Below, in pieces: positions 5,719 to 13,968 of a stretch of 64,000 bases of DNA. The translations under genes were made by a program, and so were the position numbers. How positions within the stretch are numbered: position 1 is the first letter of the stretch; every line of letters begins with the position of its first letter. The notes beneath the pieces were generated by a model. It did not search any database. It was not told the DNA's origin and saw only the letters and a program-made list of their open reading frames with translations. The stretch comes from Naasia sp. SYSU D00948 (GTDB taxonomy: Bacteria > Actinomycetota > Actinomycetes > Actinomycetales > Microbacteriaceae), in NCBI RefSeq assembly GCF_017916515.1, contig NZ_JAFMTA010000001.1:496001-560000 (forward strand), written 5' to 3'.

Positions 5719-8685
5719 CTACTGAGTGGCTGCGGTGTTGGCCGCCGCTCCGGACGCGGCGACCGCGCGCTCGATCGCATCCTGGAGGCGGGCGTCCGCC
5801 TCGGCTGCGGCGACGAGGTCGTTGTTGCGGTAGGCGGCCTCACGGTCCTGGAGCGCCTGGTTGGCGTCCTGGAGGGCCTGCTGCAGCTCCGGGTTGTCGA
5901 CGGGCACGGCGGGCGGCGTGTCGGTGCCGCCGTCAGTCCCTCCGTCGGTGCCGTCGGTGCCGCCGTCGGTCCCTCCGTCCGTGCCACCGTCGGTCGTGCC
6001 CTCGCCCGCCTCGGGCGGCACGTCCTCGTCCCCGGCGTCCGCGCCGGAGTCGCCGCCGAAGAGGCTGTCGAGCGCCGCGTCGAGGGTGTCCTCGAACGCG
6101 ATCTCGTCACCGAAGGAGACGAGGACCTTGCGCAGCAGCGGGAACGCGGTCTCACCGCTCGACCGGACGTAGACCGGCTGCACGAACAGCAGGCCGCCGC
6201 CGACGGGCAGGGTCAGCAGGTTGCCTCGGTCGATGGACGTGTCGCCCCGGGTGAGCAGCGCCAGCTGGTTGGCCACATCGGTGTCCGAGTTGAAGGCGTT
6301 CTGCACCTGACCGGGACCGGGGACGTTGTTCGGGAGGGTGAGCAGCCGCAGCTTCCCGTAGTCCTCCGCGACCGAGCCCTCCTCGCCTCCGGCGTCCGAG
6401 TTGACCGCGAGGTACCCCGTGAGGATCGACCGGCTCTCGGCGCCGGTCCTGTTCGGGATGAACGTCGAGTACAGCGAGTACGCGGGGCTCTCGGCGCCGG
6501 GGATCTGCATCGTCAGGTAGTACGGCGGCTGCAGCGTCGGGTTCGAGGCCGGCGAGGTCGGGTCGTTCGGCGCCCGCCAGGCGTCGTCCCGCTGGTACCA
6601 GGAGCCGGCGTCGGTGACGTGGTACTGACCGAGCACCGAGCGCTGCACCTTGAACAGGTCAGCGGGATACCGCACGTGGCTGATCAGAGCCGCGGACATC
6701 TCGGTCATAGGGCGCAGCTCGTTCGGGAAGACCTTCTGCCACGACGCGATGATCGGGTCCTCCTCGTCCCAGACGTAGAGGGTGACCGAGCCGTCGTAGG
6801 CGTCCACGGTGGCCTTCACCGAGTTGCGGATGTAGTTGATGTCGTCGACGGCATACGCCGGCGCGGGCGTGTAGGTGTCGGCGATCGACTCGCTGAGGCT
6901 CCGCGTGCTCGAGTACGGGTACGCCGACGACGTGGTGTAGCCGTCGATGATCCACTTGATCCGGCCGTCGACGACCGCCGGGTAGGCGTCGGAGTCGAGG
7001 GTGAGGTAGGGCGCGACCTTCTCGACGCGGGTCTTCGGGTCGCGGTCGTAGAGGATCTGCGACTCGGAGCTGACCGCGTTCGAGAGGAACACCTGCTCGG
7101 ACTGGAACTTCAGCGCGTAGACGAGCCTCGTGAACCAGTTGTTGAGCTGGGGTCCGCCGTCGCCCTCGAAGGTCGTGTAGACCTGCGTGTCGTCCTCGCC
7201 GCCGCCCGACGGGTAGTCGAGCTCGATGGGCTCGGTGCCCTCGGGGGCGCCGACGATCGAGTAGGTCGGCGAGTTCTCGCCGAAGTAGACGCGCGGCTGG
7301 TACTCGCCGAGCTCGCCGCTCGTCGGGATGCCGGACTCGAGGAACACCGGCTGCCCGTCCGCCGAGCGCTGGTTGCCGTAGGCCGCGACGACGCCGTAGC
7401 CGTGGGTGTAGACGACGGTGCGGTTGTACCAGGTCTGGCCCTCGCCGAGCCCGTCCTGGTTGAGCTCGCGGACGGCGACCACGGTGTCCTGCGTGGTGCC
7501 GCCGATGTCGTACCGGTCGACGTCGAGGTCCCGGGCGAACGCGTAGTACTGCCGGAACTGCTGCAGCTGGCCGAAGGAGGGCGACACGATGGCCGGGTCC
7601 AGGATGCGGATGTTCGCCGTCGTCTCGGCGTCCTCGCGGAGCGCGCCGGGCGTCGCCTCCGTCGTCGCCTCGTAGGGGATCTCCTCGACGTCGTCGACGC
7701 CGTACGCCTGGCGCGTCATGTCGATGTTGCGCTGGATGTACGGGCGCTCGAGGCTCAGCTCGCTCGGATCGACCTGGAAGCGCTGGATGACCCAGGGGTA
7801 GATCGAGCTTGCGATGAGGCTCGTGACGATCAGGAGCGCCGTGCCGATAACCGGCAGGCGCCAGCGGCCGATGACCGCCGTCACGAGGAACAGGAGGGCG
7901 ACGATGCCGGCGACGAGTGCGACGATCACGCGCGCCGGGATCGTGCCGTTCACGTCCGCGTAGCTCGCGCCCGTGATGAGTCCGCCGCTCTGGGAGAGCG
8001 TGAGGAACTGGTCGAGGTAGATGCTGAGCGCCTGCAGCCCCACGTAGAGGGCCGCGATCACGGCGATCTGGATGCGGGCCGCCTTCGAGATCCGCACCTC
8101 GCGTCCGCTGACCCGCACCGCCCCGTACAGGTAGGTCGTCGCGAGGGTGGCGAGGCCGGCGACGAGCACGACCGCGGACGCGAAGGCGACGAGCCCGTGC
8201 AGGAACGGGAGCTCGAACAGGTAGAAGGAGACGTCGAGGCCGAACTGGGGATCCGTCGTGCCGGTCGGCGTCCTGTTCAGGTAGAGCAGCACGGGCTGCC
8301 AGCGGGTCGACGCGGACACGCCCGCGAAGAGGCCGACCACCGCGGGGATGCCGAACATCGCGAGGCGGCGCAGCGGCTCGATCACCTGCTGGTAGCGGTC
8401 CAGCTGCGAGTTGAGGCGCGCGTAGATCGGCCGGAACCGGTAGGCGAAGAAGATCGCCAGGAAGACCGGCACCGCCATGCCGAGGAAGCCGGCGAAGAAG
8501 AGCCCGATCCCGGCTCCCCACTCCGTGAGCAGGACGGGCAGGAAGCCGAGCTGGTCGAACCAGAGGATGTCGGCGTAGAGTCCGGCGAAGACGAAGAAGA
8601 GGATCAGGAGACCCGCCACGATGCCCGCCGTGATGGCGAGTGTGGCGCGGTTCCTGCGGCGTGGCGCGGCGGCTGTGGTCGTCAC
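5719..8685 (-). CDS. UPF0182 family membrane protein
   Basis: This large membrane protein (988 residues from this start) is widespread in actinobacteria and has no established function. About seven hydrophobic segments fill the first third (for example AITAGIVAGLLILFFVFAG). A long extracytoplasmic domain follows (YNRTVVYTHGYGVVAAYGN, typical of the family). Near the C-terminus a low-complexity linker repeats GTDG units (5926-6000) before a short helical tail. The GTG at 8685 is preferred because TAGGCT ends 7 nt before it, giving a leaderless start. An upstream in-frame GTG at 8709 overlaps the protease gene and cannot be excluded. Pairing with the Lon-like protease upstream is conserved in actinobacteria. 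Confidence 0.92.
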   Translation of the reverse strand: MTTTAAAPRRRNRATLAITAGIVAGLLILFFVFAGLYADILWFDQLGFLPVLLTEWGAGIGLFFAGFLGMAVPVFLAIFFAYRFRPIYARLNSQLDRYQQVIEPLRRLAMFGIPAVVGLFAGVSASTRWQPVLLYLNRTPTGTTDPQFGLDVSFYLFELPFLHGLVAFASAVVLVAGLATLATTYLYGAVRVSGREVRISKAARIQIAVIAALYVGLQALSIYLDQFLTLSQSGGLITGASYADVNGTIPARVIVALVAGIVALLFLVTAVIGRWRLPVIGTALLIVTSLIASSIYPWVIQRFQVDPSELSLERPYIQRNIDMTRQAYGVDDVEEIPYEATTEATPGALREDAETTANIRILDPAIVSPSFGQLQQFRQYYAFARDLDVDRYDIGGTTQDTVVAVRELNQDGLGEGQTWYNRTVVYTHGYGVVAAYGNQRSADGQPVFLESGIPTSGELGEYQPRVYFGENSPTYSIVGAPEGTEPIELDYPSGGGEDDTQVYTTFEGDGGPQLNNWFTRLVYALKFQSEQVFLSNAVSSESQILYDRDPKTRVEKVAPYLTLDSDAYPAVVDGRIKWIIDGYTTSSAYPYSSTRSLSESIADTYTPAPAYAVDDINYIRNSVKATVDAYDGSVTLYVWDEEDPIIASWQKVFPNELRPMTEMSAALISHVRYPADLFKVQRSVLGQYHVTDAGSWYQRDDAWRAPNDPTSPASNPTLQPPYYLTMQIPGAESPAYSLYSTFIPNRTGAESRSILTGYLAVNSDAGGEEGSVAEDYGKLRLLTLPNNVPGPGQVQNAFNSDTDVANQLALLTRGDTSIDRGNLLTLPVGGGLLFVQPVYVRSSGETAFPLLRKVLVSFGDEIAFEDTLDAALDSLFGGDSGADAGDEDVPPEAGEGTTDGGTDGGTDGGTDGTDGGTDGGTDTPPAVPVDNPELQQALQDANQALQDREAAYRNNDLVAAAEADARLQDAIERAVAASGAAANTAATQ
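5926..6000 (-). repeat. Low-complexity GTDG-coding tandem repeat in the UPF0182 gene
   Basis: Short units around CCTCCGTCGGTG repeat here and encode a Gly-Thr-Asp-Gly-rich linker with two slightly different unit lengths. Such arrays commonly vary in copy number between strains. Confidence 0.75.
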
Positions 8686-8692
8686 GGTGCTG

Positions 8693-8698
8693 AGCCTA
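8693..8698 (-). promoter_or_regulatory. -10 box giving a leaderless UPF0182 transcript
   Basis: TAGGCT is followed by 7 nt and then the GTG start at 8685. Its first three bases are also the TAG stop codon of the upstream protease gene. No convincing -35 is visible. Confidence 0.5.
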
Positions 8699-9799
8699 TC
8701 TCGCGTCACATGTGGGTAATCCGGACGTGCCTGCGCCCTCAGCGATCACGTTCAGCGCCTCGAGCGCGTCGTCCAGCGTGGCCACCGCGACGACGTTCAG
8801 ACCGTCGGGAACGTGGCCGACGACCTCGGCGCAGTCCCCCTCCGGAGCGAGGAACCAGGTGGCGCCGGCCTCGCGTGCGCCGTACATCTTCTGCCGGATC
8901 CCGCCGATCTCGCCGATGACGCCCTCGGCGTCGATCGTGCCCGTCCCCGCCACGCGCTCGCCGCCGGTGAGGGAGCCGGGCGTGAGCTTGTCGTAGATGC
9001 CGAGGGCGAACATCATCCCGGCGCTCGGGCCGCCGACGTTCGGCAGCTCGATGTCCACCTCGAAGGGGAACTCGTACGAGATGGCCACGCCGACTCCCAT
9101 GATCACCTGGCCCTCGCGCTCGACCGGCGTGAGGGTCTCGGTGCGCGGGGCCCCGTCGCGGAGGACGCCGAGGCTCAGCGGCGACTCCGTCCCGTTCTCC
9201 GCGACCAGGCGGCGCAGCTCCGGCAGGCCTTCGACGGGCTCGTCGTTCACCGTCACGATCTGGTCCCCGTCCTCGAGGACGCCTTCGGCGGGCAGCCCGG
9301 CCTCGACCGCCTGGACCGTGAGCGTCCGCGGGATCTCGTAGCCGAGCTCCGTGAGCGACGCGGCGACGGCCTCCTGCTGCGAGTTCTCCATCTGCAGCCG
9401 GCTCTGCGTCTCGCTCTCCTCCACCGAGTACCCCGTCGGGAACGCCGCCTCGAGCGGCTTCACCGACCGGCGCGGATCGAACCAGGCGAGCGCGACCCGG
9501 AGGAGGTCGGGCGTGCGGACGGGACTGCCGACGACGGTCACGGTGAGCACGTCGAGGCTGCCGTCCGTCTCGTAGGTCTGCTCGCCCTCGATCGTGATGA
9601 GGGGGTCGCCCTCGAGGCTTCCGAGGGCGTCGTACACGGGCCCCGGCTGCTCGATCACGTACCCGGACGGGCTGACCCCCAGCCCGACGACGAGGGCGAC
9701 GGCGACGCTGACCAGCACCCAGCCGAGGCGGCTGCGGTCGCGCCGGGGAGGCAGCGAGCGCAGGGGGACCGCCTGGCGCAGGTCGGTGGGGCTGGTCAC
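8696..9799 (-). CDS. PDZ domain-containing Lon-like (S16) membrane protease
   Basis: This 367-residue YlbL-type protein has one N-terminal membrane anchor (LGWVLVSVAVALVVGLGV). A central PDZ domain (about 150-240) recognises protein C-termini or loops. A C-terminal Lon-type serine-lysine protease domain follows. The catalytic Ser is in GGPSAGMMFALG and the Lys in IRQKMYGAREAGA. The active site should face outside the membrane. The GTG start at 9799 has only a weak ribosome site. The gene is divergent from the DUF2342 gene and directly precedes UPF0182, a conserved arrangement that suggests a shared envelope role (inference). Confidence 0.93.
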   Translation of the reverse strand: MTSPTDLRQAVPLRSLPPRRDRSRLGWVLVSVAVALVVGLGVSPSGYVIEQPGPVYDALGSLEGDPLITIEGEQTYETDGSLDVLTVTVVGSPVRTPDLLRVALAWFDPRRSVKPLEAAFPTGYSVEESETQSRLQMENSQQEAVAASLTELGYEIPRTLTVQAVEAGLPAEGVLEDGDQIVTVNDEPVEGLPELRRLVAENGTESPLSLGVLRDGAPRTETLTPVEREGQVIMGVGVAISYEFPFEVDIELPNVGGPSAGMMFALGIYDKLTPGSLTGGERVAGTGTIDAEGVIGEIGGIRQKMYGAREAGATWFLAPEGDCAEVVGHVPDGLNVVAVATLDDALEALNVIAEGAGTSGLPTCDAR

Positions 9800-10006
9800 G
9801 GCGGCTCTCGTCGATCGGGTCCTTCCCTCGGGTGCCGCGCGGACGGCGTCGCGGAAGGACGGTGCGGGGTGTTCGCGGTGGGCAGAAGGACCGGGACACG
9901 GCCCGGACGTGCGGCCCAGGGTCCCGCACTACCGTAGATCCTGCGCGAGCGCCCCTGAGAACCCGCCACGAAGCGTTTCCGGGGACCTGAGCGGAAGGAG
10001 CGCACG

Positions 10007-11329
10007 ATGCCGGCCGAGGACCAGGACCCCGAGGACGACCTGCAGGAGATCCTCCGCGAGCTCCTGTCGGGCGGCGCGGGCGTCGACCCCGCGAAGTTGG
10101 CCGGAGCGGCCGGGCTCCCCGCGGACCCCGAGACGATGGCGCGGCTGATCGCCCAGATCCAGGGCGCGATGAGCGGCGCCGCGGACGGCATCAACTGGCA
10201 GGTCGCCACCGACCAGGCCAAGGCCGTCGCGTCCCGCACGAGCTTCACGCCGACCGACCAGCAGCGCCGCGACCTCGACCAGGCCATGCATGTGGCCTCG
10301 CTCTGGCTCGACGAGGCGACCACCGTCTCCGCGCTCCCCGAGGCGCCGCGCATCATGACCCGCGTGCAGTGGATCGAGCAGACCATGCCGTTCTGGTCGC
10401 AGCTCGCAGAGCCGGTCGCGACCAGCATCGCCGACGCCCTCACCGGGGTGCTGCAGGAGCAGGCGCCCGAGGGCCTGGCCGGGATGATGCAGAACGCGGG
10501 ACGGCTCGTCCGCGGCGTGGGCGGGACCCTCTTCGCGGTCCAGCTCGGCCAGGTCGTCGGCGCGCTGAGCGCCGAGGTGATCTCGGGCGGCGACGTCGGC
10601 ATCCCCCTCCTGGAGGACCGGGCCGCGATGCTCCCCCAGAACCTGGAGGCGTTCGGCAGCGGGCTCGACATCCCCGCCGACCAGGTGGCGCTGTACCTCT
10701 CGGTCCGCGAGATGGCGCACGCGCGGCTGTTCCGGCACGCGCGGTGGCTGCGCATGCGGCTCGTGACTGCGATCACCGAGTTCGCGCGCGGCATCCGCAT
10801 CGACACCGACAAGGTGGAGGAGCTCGCCTCGAGCTTCGACCCGAGCGACCCCGAGACGCTGCGCCAGGCGCTCGTCAGCGGCGCGCTCATCCCGCCGAAG
10901 ACGGACGCGCAGCAGACCGCGCTCGCCCGGCTGGAGACGATGCTCGCCCTCGTCGAGGGCTGGGTCGACGTCGTCACGGCGCACGCCACGGCCCGCCTGC
11001 CGAAGTCGGACGCCATCGCCGAGACGGTGCGGCGCCGCCGCGCCGCAGGCGGTCCCGCGGAATCCGCCTTCGCGACGCTCGTCGGTCTGGAGCTGCGGCC
11101 CCGGCGCCTCCGTGAGGCGGCCGCCATGTGGCAGATCGTCGGCGACACGCTCGGGCCCGAGAGGCGCGACGAGCTGTGGTCGCACCCGGACCTGCTCCCC
11201 GGCTCGGCCGACATCGACGACCCGGAGGCGCTCGTCCGTCGGCTCCAAGAGCCGGCGGCGTCGGACGACGTCGACCAGGCGCTCGAGGACCTGCTGCGCG
11301 ACGACGGACCCGACCGCCCCCAGGAGTAG
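10007..11329 (+). CDS. DUF2342 family zinc-dependent metalloprotease-like protein
   Basis: This 440-residue protein belongs to an actinobacterial family named zinc-dependent metalloprotease or putative hydrolase. Its signatures are REMAHARLFRHARWLR in the middle and VEGWVDVVTAHATARLP further on. A canonical HExxH is not present; the family's zinc assignment rests on fold similarity. The N-terminus is acidic and probably flexible. No signal peptide or membrane segment is seen, so it should be cytoplasmic. The ATG at 10007 follows GCGGAAGGAG. It is divergent from the PDZ protease across 207 bp, in which I see nothing but presumed promoters. The substrate is unknown. Confidence 0.9.
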   Translation: MPAEDQDPEDDLQEILRELLSGGAGVDPAKLAGAAGLPADPETMARLIAQIQGAMSGAADGINWQVATDQAKAVASRTSFTPTDQQRRDLDQAMHVASLWLDEATTVSALPEAPRIMTRVQWIEQTMPFWSQLAEPVATSIADALTGVLQEQAPEGLAGMMQNAGRLVRGVGGTLFAVQLGQVVGALSAEVISGGDVGIPLLEDRAAMLPQNLEAFGSGLDIPADQVALYLSVREMAHARLFRHARWLRMRLVTAITEFARGIRIDTDKVEELASSFDPSDPETLRQALVSGALIPPKTDAQQTALARLETMLALVEGWVDVVTAHATARLPKSDAIAETVRRRRAAGGPAESAFATLVGLELRPRRLREAAAMWQIVGDTLGPERRDELWSHPDLLPGSADIDDPEALVRRLQEPAASDDVDQALEDLLRDDGPDRPQE

Positions 11330-11360
11330 CGGGCCGCCCTTGCCGCCGCCGGGCGGTTTG

Positions 11361-11463
11361 CGCCGATCAGGAGTTCCGGCTGCGCGCACGGCGTGTCGTC
11401 CTGAGCCGCGCGGAAAACCGGCCGCGCGTCCTGAACGGCGTCGGATCTCCTGATCCGCGCAGG
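11361..11463. repeat. GATCAGGA-family intergenic repeat, copy 1
   Basis: Between the DUF2342 gene and the E1-like gene, CGCCGATCAGGA is followed by three inverted variants beginning TCCTGA (TCCTGAGC, TCCTGAAC, TCCTGATC). About 75 bp beginning CGGCGTGTC match the element at 46327-46525 closely, including the identical core CCGGCCGCGCGTCCTGA. It lies just past a stop codon and contains no reading frame worth calling. Confidence 0.7.
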
Positions 11464-11523
11464 TGCGGTTCGGTGAGGGGCGGGGCTGGGGATAACCGTG
11501 GGAGCCGTCGCGGATGGGGCACC

Positions 11524-12387
11524 ATGCCCGCCATGGTTCTCCGCGTCGACCCCCGCCTCAGCCTCGTGTGGCGCACGCCGCACACCCTTCAGATCGGCGC
11601 AGATCGCCCGGGCCGGCTCCTCGAGGTGACGCCCGGCGAGGAGCATCTCCTCGCGGCGCTGCGCATCGGCACGACCCGCGGCGGCCTCGCCGTCGTCGCG
11701 CAGGCGGCGGGACTGCCACCGGACGCCGCGGAGTCCCTGCTCGTGCGGCTGGGTGACGCCGTCGTCGCCGGCCCGCCGCCGCAGCAGGACCTCGCGGTCG
11801 TCGTCGAGCACACCGGGCTCGGCAGGGCGGCGGGCACGATCGCCGCCGCCCTCACGTCGGCCGGCGCGCGGCTCGTCGGTCGCGACGATCCGGACGTGCA
11901 GCTCGCCCTGCCGCTCGCGGCGCACGTCCTCGCCCCCGGCAGCGGCGCCGGCTGGCTCGGACGGGACGTGCCGCACCTCCCCGTCGTGTTCGGCGACGCC
12001 GAGGTGGAGGTCGGGCCGCTCGTGCTGCCCGGGCGGACCGGCTGCCTCGCCTGCGTGACCCGGCGGCGCCTCGCGGAGGACCCGGGATGGGCGGCGGTCG
12101 CGGCCCAGCTCCTGCACGGCGGGCATCCGGCAGCGGCGGCTGGATCCCCGGTTCTCGTCCACCAGGCGGTGGTCGTGCTGCTGCGCGCCGTCGGCGAGAT
12201 CGCCGCGGGGCGCCGCAGCGGGTTGGAGGGCAGGTCTGTGCGGCTGCGAGCGGAGGGACAGGTCAGCGAGCGGCGCTGGCCCCCTGCTCTCGGCTGTTTG
12301 TGCGGCGCTCTTCCGGATGCGCACGCCGAGCGGCCGGCGACGGCGGGGCCGCCGAGGACGGCAGCCGCCCGGATCGCTCACGCCTGA
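11524..12387 (+). CDS. E1/ThiF-like (cyclodehydratase-related) zinc-binding protein
   Basis: This 287-residue protein resembles the E1-like domain of ThiF and of azole-forming cyclodehydratases, families that bind a substrate peptide. The N-terminal part is a small winged-helix-like region (TRGGLAVVAQAAGLPPDAAESLLVRLGD). The C-terminal half has two cysteine pairs, GCLACV (C174, C177) and GCLCG (C258, C260), spaced like the structural zinc site of E1-like proteins. No clear ATP-binding GxGxxG is retained. No YcaO or precursor peptide gene is nearby. Homologues sit at this position in other actinobacteria, so it is probably a housekeeping protein of unknown role. ATG 11524 is chosen; 11533 is an alternative. 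Confidence 0.75.
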   Translation: MPAMVLRVDPRLSLVWRTPHTLQIGADRPGRLLEVTPGEEHLLAALRIGTTRGGLAVVAQAAGLPPDAAESLLVRLGDAVVAGPPPQQDLAVVVEHTGLGRAAGTIAAALTSAGARLVGRDDPDVQLALPLAAHVLAPGSGAGWLGRDVPHLPVVFGDAEVEVGPLVLPGRTGCLACVTRRRLAEDPGWAAVAAQLLHGGHPAAAAGSPVLVHQAVVVLLRAVGEIAAGRRSGLEGRSVRLRAEGQVSERRWPPALGCLCGALPDAHAERPATAGPPRTAAARIAHA

Positions 12388-12418
12388 CGGCGCGGCTGCA
12401 TGGGGGTGCTTCGGCCGG

Positions 12419-13912
12419 TCAGGCCGGGCGGGATGCGCGAGCGGAGACGTGCTCGTCAGCGGGCAGGTCGCCGCGCCTCACCGCCTGCACCAGCCGTGCA
12501 TGGTCCGCCTCGGTCTGGTCCGCGTAGGCCCGGGCGAAGCGGGCCATCGCCCGATCGACCCGGTCGGAGGATCCGCAGTAGCCCGCGATCATCGACGCGC
12601 CGCTGGTCCTCGCGTGGCCCTTCGCGAGGAGCCGGCCGACGATCCCGGCGTAGTCGGTGAGCGCGGGCGCGTCGATGGCGTCCACCGCGATCGCGCCCTT
12701 CATGTTGCGGAACTGCCGGACGTAGTACTGCCGATCGCCGATGCTCGTCCAGCCGAGGAGCGGATCCGACACGGTCTGGAGGGCCTGCTGGTACTCGACG
12801 ACCCGCTGGCCCTGGTGCGCGTGCCAGGCGGAGTCGCCGTGGACGTGCGGTCCGAGCACCGACCGTCGCGCCTGCTTCAGCTGCAGGAAGAGCACGTCGT
12901 CGGGGCTGCTGCCCTCGAGCAGCGCCACGTACGCGCGCAGGCCCACGCTGCCGACGCCGACCACCTTGTGGGCGACGTCGATCACGGTGTAGCCGCCCAC
13001 CACGCGACGCCAGTGCGGGGCGAGCGTCCGCAGGTAGTCGTCGAGGGCCGCCCCGATCTGCTCCTGCTCCGCCTCGGGCAGCCGGGTGATCAGGGGCGGG
13101 TCGGCGACGATCTGCCGTCGGCCCTCGCTCTCGCGGGTGAAGCGGGGAAGGGCGCGGTCGTTGGTCCGCTTCCGCGCGCGACGCACCGACCGCTCGATCT
13201 CGTCCCGCAGCGACTGCTCGCGAGTCGTCTCGTGCAGGCGCCCGGCATCGAGACGGGTGAAGGATCGGGTCAGCAGCGGCTGGTCGGCGAGGAAGCGGAC
13301 CTCCTCGCGATAGGAGGCGACGCAGAAGCGGACGGACTCCTCGCACTGGTCCTCGCTCGCCCCGTTCTCCCGCCCGGCCACCCAGACGCTCGCGACGAGC
13401 CGGCGCAGGTCCCACTCCCAGCTGCCGGGGTGCGCCTCGTCGAAGTCGTTCAGGTCGAGGACGAGGTCGCCCTCGGGCGATGCGTAGAAGCCGAAGTTTC
13501 CGAGGTGGGCGTCGCCGCAGACGACCGGAGTGATCCCGGTGGCCGGCAGGCGGGCGACGTCCTCGGCCATCACGTTCGCGCTGCCGCGGAGGAAGCTGTA
13601 CGGGGACGTGACCATGCGCCCGATGCGGACGGGGATCAGCCAGGACAGCCGGCCCTCGTGAGCCGAGCGGACGAGGTCGACCGGGTCCGGCCGGTCGTGC
13701 GACGGGGACCAGGCGCCGAGGCTCGAGCGCGGGACGGAGTGCCGCAGCGCGCGTCCCATCGCATACCGCTCCTTACGGGAGGTCGGCCTGCGCCGGACGG
13801 AGGCGAAGGCGTCGCTGTCCGCGGAGGCCAGGACGATGTGGCCGTTCGCCCGCTCCGGGCTCGACGGCGCCCGGCCCTCGAGATCGATCCCGTGCGCGTG
13901 CTCCTCGCCCAT
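12419..13912 (-). CDS. DUF2252 family protein (kinase-fold-like)
   Basis: This 497-residue protein belongs to DUF2252. It contains phosphotransferase-like motifs: VVCGDAHLGNFGFY resembles the catalytic HGDxHxxN loop, and LNDFDEAHPGSWEWDL resembles the metal-binding D-F-D segment. A small-molecule kinase-like fold is therefore likely, but no substrate is known. The start at 13912 follows a clean CGAGGAGGC ribosome site, and a -10-like TACTGT lies upstream, so this gene has a normal leader. It is convergent with the E1-like gene (31-bp gap) and lies downstream of the UvrD helicase gene on the same strand. Confidence 0.88.
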   Translation of the reverse strand: MGEEHAHGIDLEGRAPSSPERANGHIVLASADSDAFASVRRRPTSRKERYAMGRALRHSVPRSSLGAWSPSHDRPDPVDLVRSAHEGRLSWLIPVRIGRMVTSPYSFLRGSANVMAEDVARLPATGITPVVCGDAHLGNFGFYASPEGDLVLDLNDFDEAHPGSWEWDLRRLVASVWVAGRENGASEDQCEESVRFCVASYREEVRFLADQPLLTRSFTRLDAGRLHETTREQSLRDEIERSVRRARKRTNDRALPRFTRESEGRRQIVADPPLITRLPEAEQEQIGAALDDYLRTLAPHWRRVVGGYTVIDVAHKVVGVGSVGLRAYVALLEGSSPDDVLFLQLKQARRSVLGPHVHGDSAWHAHQGQRVVEYQQALQTVSDPLLGWTSIGDRQYYVRQFRNMKGAIAVDAIDAPALTDYAGIVGRLLAKGHARTSGASMIAGYCGSSDRVDRAMARFARAYADQTEADHARLVQAVRRGDLPADEHVSARASRPA

Positions 13913-13968
13913 GCCGCCTCCTCGAAGCGTCACAGTACCGGCGACGCCGCACCGTCCGCGGCCGCGGG

